From an uncultured Prevotella sp. (GTDB taxonomy: Bacteria > Bacteroidota > Bacteroidia > Bacteroidales > Bacteroidaceae), in NCBI RefSeq assembly GCF_946404925.1, contig NZ_CAMJFM010000009.1, forward strand, positions 1 through 64,000: DNA of 64,000 nucleotides. The letters are read 5' to 3'. Positions 62,774 through 64,000 of the stretch are shown here, piece by piece. How positions within the stretch are numbered: position 1 is the stretch's first letter; each line of letters starts with the position of its first letter. Made by a program: the position numbers and the translations under genes. The notes beneath the pieces are model-generated. The model ran no database searches. It had not been told where the DNA came from and saw nothing but the letters and a program-made list of their open reading frames with translations.

Positions 62774-62805
62774 CAAAGATAGGAATTCTTTCAATAAGTT
62801 CCAAA
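62774..62805 (-). promoter_or_regulatory. Promoter of the second candidate small RNA
   Basis: Minus strand TTTG (62805-62802), 20-base spacer, TATCTTTG (62781-62774). Confidence 0.8.
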
Positions 62806-62845
62806 TATTTTGGGACTTTTTTTCGTTTTTAGCTAAATTTTGCCT
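62795..62845 (+). repeat. Downstream copy of the ~45-base imperfect direct repeat
   Basis: AAGTTCCAAATATTTTGGGA then CTTTTTTTCG and TTTTTAGCTAAATTTTGCC; aligns with 61948-61998, including the hairpin and T-run. Confidence 0.55.
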
Positions 62846-62867
62846 ATATCAGTTTTTCGGTTAAACA

Positions 62868-62899
62868 TTTGGTTGTCACAATGAAATGATGTATTTTTG
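62868..62899 (+). promoter_or_regulatory. Promoter of the phage-type small gene
   Basis: TTTG (62868-62871), 20-base spacer, TATTTTTG (62892-62899); ATG 22 bases downstream. Confidence 0.75.
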
Positions 62900-62920
62900 C
62901 ACCGTAAAAACGAAAGAACA

Positions 62921-63295
62921 ATGGAGAAGAAACGTACTACACCGGAGTATATTACATCACTCCAACCAAACGAGATTTTTGTCTTCGGCAGCAACCTTCG
63001 CGGTATGCATGGCGGAGGTGCAGCCTATGTTGCCTTACGACAGTTTGGCGCCATTATGGGCCAGGGCGTTGGTCTGCAGGGCCAGAGTTACGCCATCCCC
63101 ACCATGCAAGGTGGCGTAGACACCATCCGTCCTTACGTGGATGAGTTCATCGAGTTTGCTAAACAGCATCCCGAACTCACATTCCTTGTTACCCGTATAG
63201 GCTGCGGCATTGCTGGATTTACCGACGAAGAAATCTCTCCATTATTTGCCAAGGCTCACGATGTGGAAAACATCATCTTACCTCCCAATTGGTAA
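62921..63295 (+). CDS. A1S_2505-type phage non-structural protein family
   Basis: 124 residues from the ATG giving MEKKRTTPEYITSLQPNEIF. The core NEIFVFGSNLRGMHGGGAAY, then GQSYAIPTMQGGVDTI and FLVTRIGCGIAGFTDEEISP, follow the small family seen in phages and prophage-like islands. The glycine-rich loops resemble a nucleotide-binding or macro-like fold, which is inference. Cytoplasmic. Own promoter; faces the HU/smalltalk transcript. Confidence 0.75.
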   Translation: MEKKRTTPEYITSLQPNEIFVFGSNLRGMHGGGAAYVALRQFGAIMGQGVGLQGQSYAIPTMQGGVDTIRPYVDEFIEFAKQHPELTFLVTRIGCGIAGFTDEEISPLFAKAHDVENIILPPNW

Positions 63296-63334
63296 ACAAA
63301 AAAAACTCAAGCGAGCATTCTCTGCTGGCTTGAG
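63296..63334 (-). terminator. Terminator of the HU-smalltalk transcript
   Basis: CTCAAGC (63306-63312) pairs GCTTGAG (63328-63334), with AGCA/TGCT inside; on the minus strand it is followed by TTTTTTTTGTTT. Confidence 0.8.
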
Positions 63335-63450
63335 GGGTGTTGCTTGCCTCGCTGCAGTATGAGGGGCGCGCTCGGCTTTGCCGCTTCGCTTGTTGAAGAA
63401 CCCCTCAAGTGCAGGTCGTTGGCTTTATACGCAGGGCATCGCTGCCCCGA
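63329..63450 (-). other. GC-rich structured non-coding segment after smalltalk
   Basis: Contains a perfect 10-base inverted repeat CTTGAGGGGT (63329-63338) / ACCCCTCAAG (63400-63409), an inner CGGC/GCCG hairpin and a GGGCA-GCGA-TGCCC hairpin on the minus strand. It occupies the place where an amidase gene usually follows smalltalk. No reading frame seen. Confidence 0.55.
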
Positions 63451-63452
63451 GG

Positions 63453-63554
63453 CTACATGCCCATGCACGAGGTTGCACCCAGTGCCGTTACGATGGCTGT
63501 AGCAACAGATGCTATGATCTGTACGATGAATTTAATGGTTTCTCTCTTTGTCAT
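63453..63554 (-). CDS. Smalltalk protein
   Basis: A 33-residue protein: MTKRETIKFIVQIIASVATA then IVTALGATSCMGM, ending TAG. This is the known tiny smalltalk family of Bacteroidales: a basic start, one hydrophobic helix and a TSC near the C-terminus. It lies ~60 bases after the HU-like gene on the same strand, its typical position. Function unknown. Confidence 0.9.
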   Translation of the reverse strand: MTKRETIKFIVQIIASVATAIVTALGATSCMGM

Positions 63555-63614
63555 GGTACTGATTAATTAAGGTTTATATTAGGAGAGGGCAGGGGCACTG
63601 CCCTCTCCGTTTAC

Positions 63615-64000
63615 TTAATCTCCCTCCTCTGGCAGACCGCCGCCTGTCTGGCTTGAGGTACCGCTACCTGAACCCGAGCCATTGTCGCCGTTTCCTGATG
63701 GATCATCCTCGATGAGCTGACCTGCGAAGGCCTCGGCATTTACGAACTCCGCCTTCTTGATAAACTCGCGGCTCGAGATGTTGGTCTCGGTAGTCTGGTC
63801 GGGCAGGAATCGGATATGCAGCGCCTTCAGGTTCTTCTGAGGATTAAAGTCCTCCTTCTTGGCTGCACCGCCCTTTTCATTCTCGAGGGTAGTGAAGAAT
63901 ATACCCAGACCATCAATCTTTACTCGCTTGCTCTCCAGGAGCATCTCCAGCAGACAGCTGCGGAACTTCTCCAGCACACCGAACACCACGTCGGGGGTGT
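63615..64000 (-). CDS. HU-like DNA-binding protein (partial)
   Basis: The C-terminal ~128 residues are present; the N-terminus lies beyond base 64000. VVFGVLEKFRSCLLEMLLES, KRVKIDGLGIFFTTLE and LHIRFLPDQTTETNI match the HU/IHF-like proteins with an added N-terminal domain found in Bacteroidales. A disordered G/S tail (SGNGDNGSGSGSGTSSQTGG) ends the protein, as is common in this subgroup. Paired with smalltalk downstream. Confidence 0.85.
   Translation of the reverse strand, partial: TPDVVFGVLEKFRSCLLEMLLESKRVKIDGLGIFFTTLENEKGGAAKKEDFNPQKNLKALHIRFLPDQTTETNISSREFIKKAEFVNAEAFAGQLIEDDPSGNGDNGSGSGSGTSSQTGGGLPEEGD

Overview
The window reads as the chromosome of a gut-type Bacteroidales bacterium, most likely Prevotella or a close relative. 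The signs are many promoters of the Bacteroidetes type (TTTG, about 20 bases, then TAnnTTTG), a serine palmitoyltransferase of the bacterial sphingolipid pathway, a type IX secretion plug protein (DUF5103), DUF4421, DUF1460 and WG-repeat proteins, a Nudix-type arabinose regulator, and an HU-like/smalltalk gene pair. Most of the window is core metabolism packed into operons; clearly accessory DNA appears only in the last 3 kb.

Layout. 0-10.2 kb, all on the minus strand: a galactose operon (galM, MFS transporter, galK) ending in a strong terminator, then an arabinose operon (lipoprotein mutarotase, SSS transporter, Nudix regulator, araD, araA, araB; araB is cut by the window edge). 10.3-16.9 kb, minus: folC, dnaJ, grpE, an ABC-F ATPase, hisB and a membrane protein. 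16.9-23.3 kb: an oxidoreductase, DUF4421 and DUF1460 envelope proteins, a DUF1232 protein, serine palmitoyltransferase divergent from a lipid kinase, a 58-residue FeoB-associated cysteine-rich protein, and tRNA-Cys and tRNA-Pro. 23.4-27.1 kb: an ECF sigma factor, its likely membrane anti-sigma factor and two secreted proteins. 27.1-27.9 kb is a non-coding block of nested palindromes. 27.9-34.1 kb: XRE-cupin regulator, acyl-CoA ligase, a membrane sensor/AraC regulator with no kinase, and the T9SS plug protein. 34.2-45 kb, minus: fructose-bisphosphatase, two glycosyltransferases, lysA, lysC, ftsE, hisIE, hisF, hisA, hisH and purU, with short repeats in nearly every gap. 45-61.4 kb: greA, short-chain dehydrogenases, lipoproteins, tRNA-His, a nuclease, Nif3, holA, an XRE regulator, pyrK-pyrD, aroC, slyD and secreted proteases. 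61.4-64 kb: a divergent signal peptidase II relative, a lone CdiA_C-like nuclease, a phage-type small protein, smalltalk and a partial HU-like gene.

Most unusual signals. (1) A family of dispersed palindromes built from 9-base ACGGATTWT units sits between co-oriented genes. The GGCCTACGG end always lies next to the upstream stop codon and the CCGTAGG(AGAT) end next to the downstream start. (2) A second class of short tandem repeats (AACATTAA-like) directly precedes start codons. A third class (GTGAGAGG-like) supplies stop and start codons and also appears in frame inside hisH and aroC. (3) Two unannotated transcription units, each with a near-consensus promoter, a compact structured body and an intrinsic terminator, look like small RNA genes at about 55.6 and 62.7 kb. 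(4) The accessory tail holds a divergent lspA paralogue that keeps both catalytic aspartates. All calls are from reading the sequence; no database search was run.
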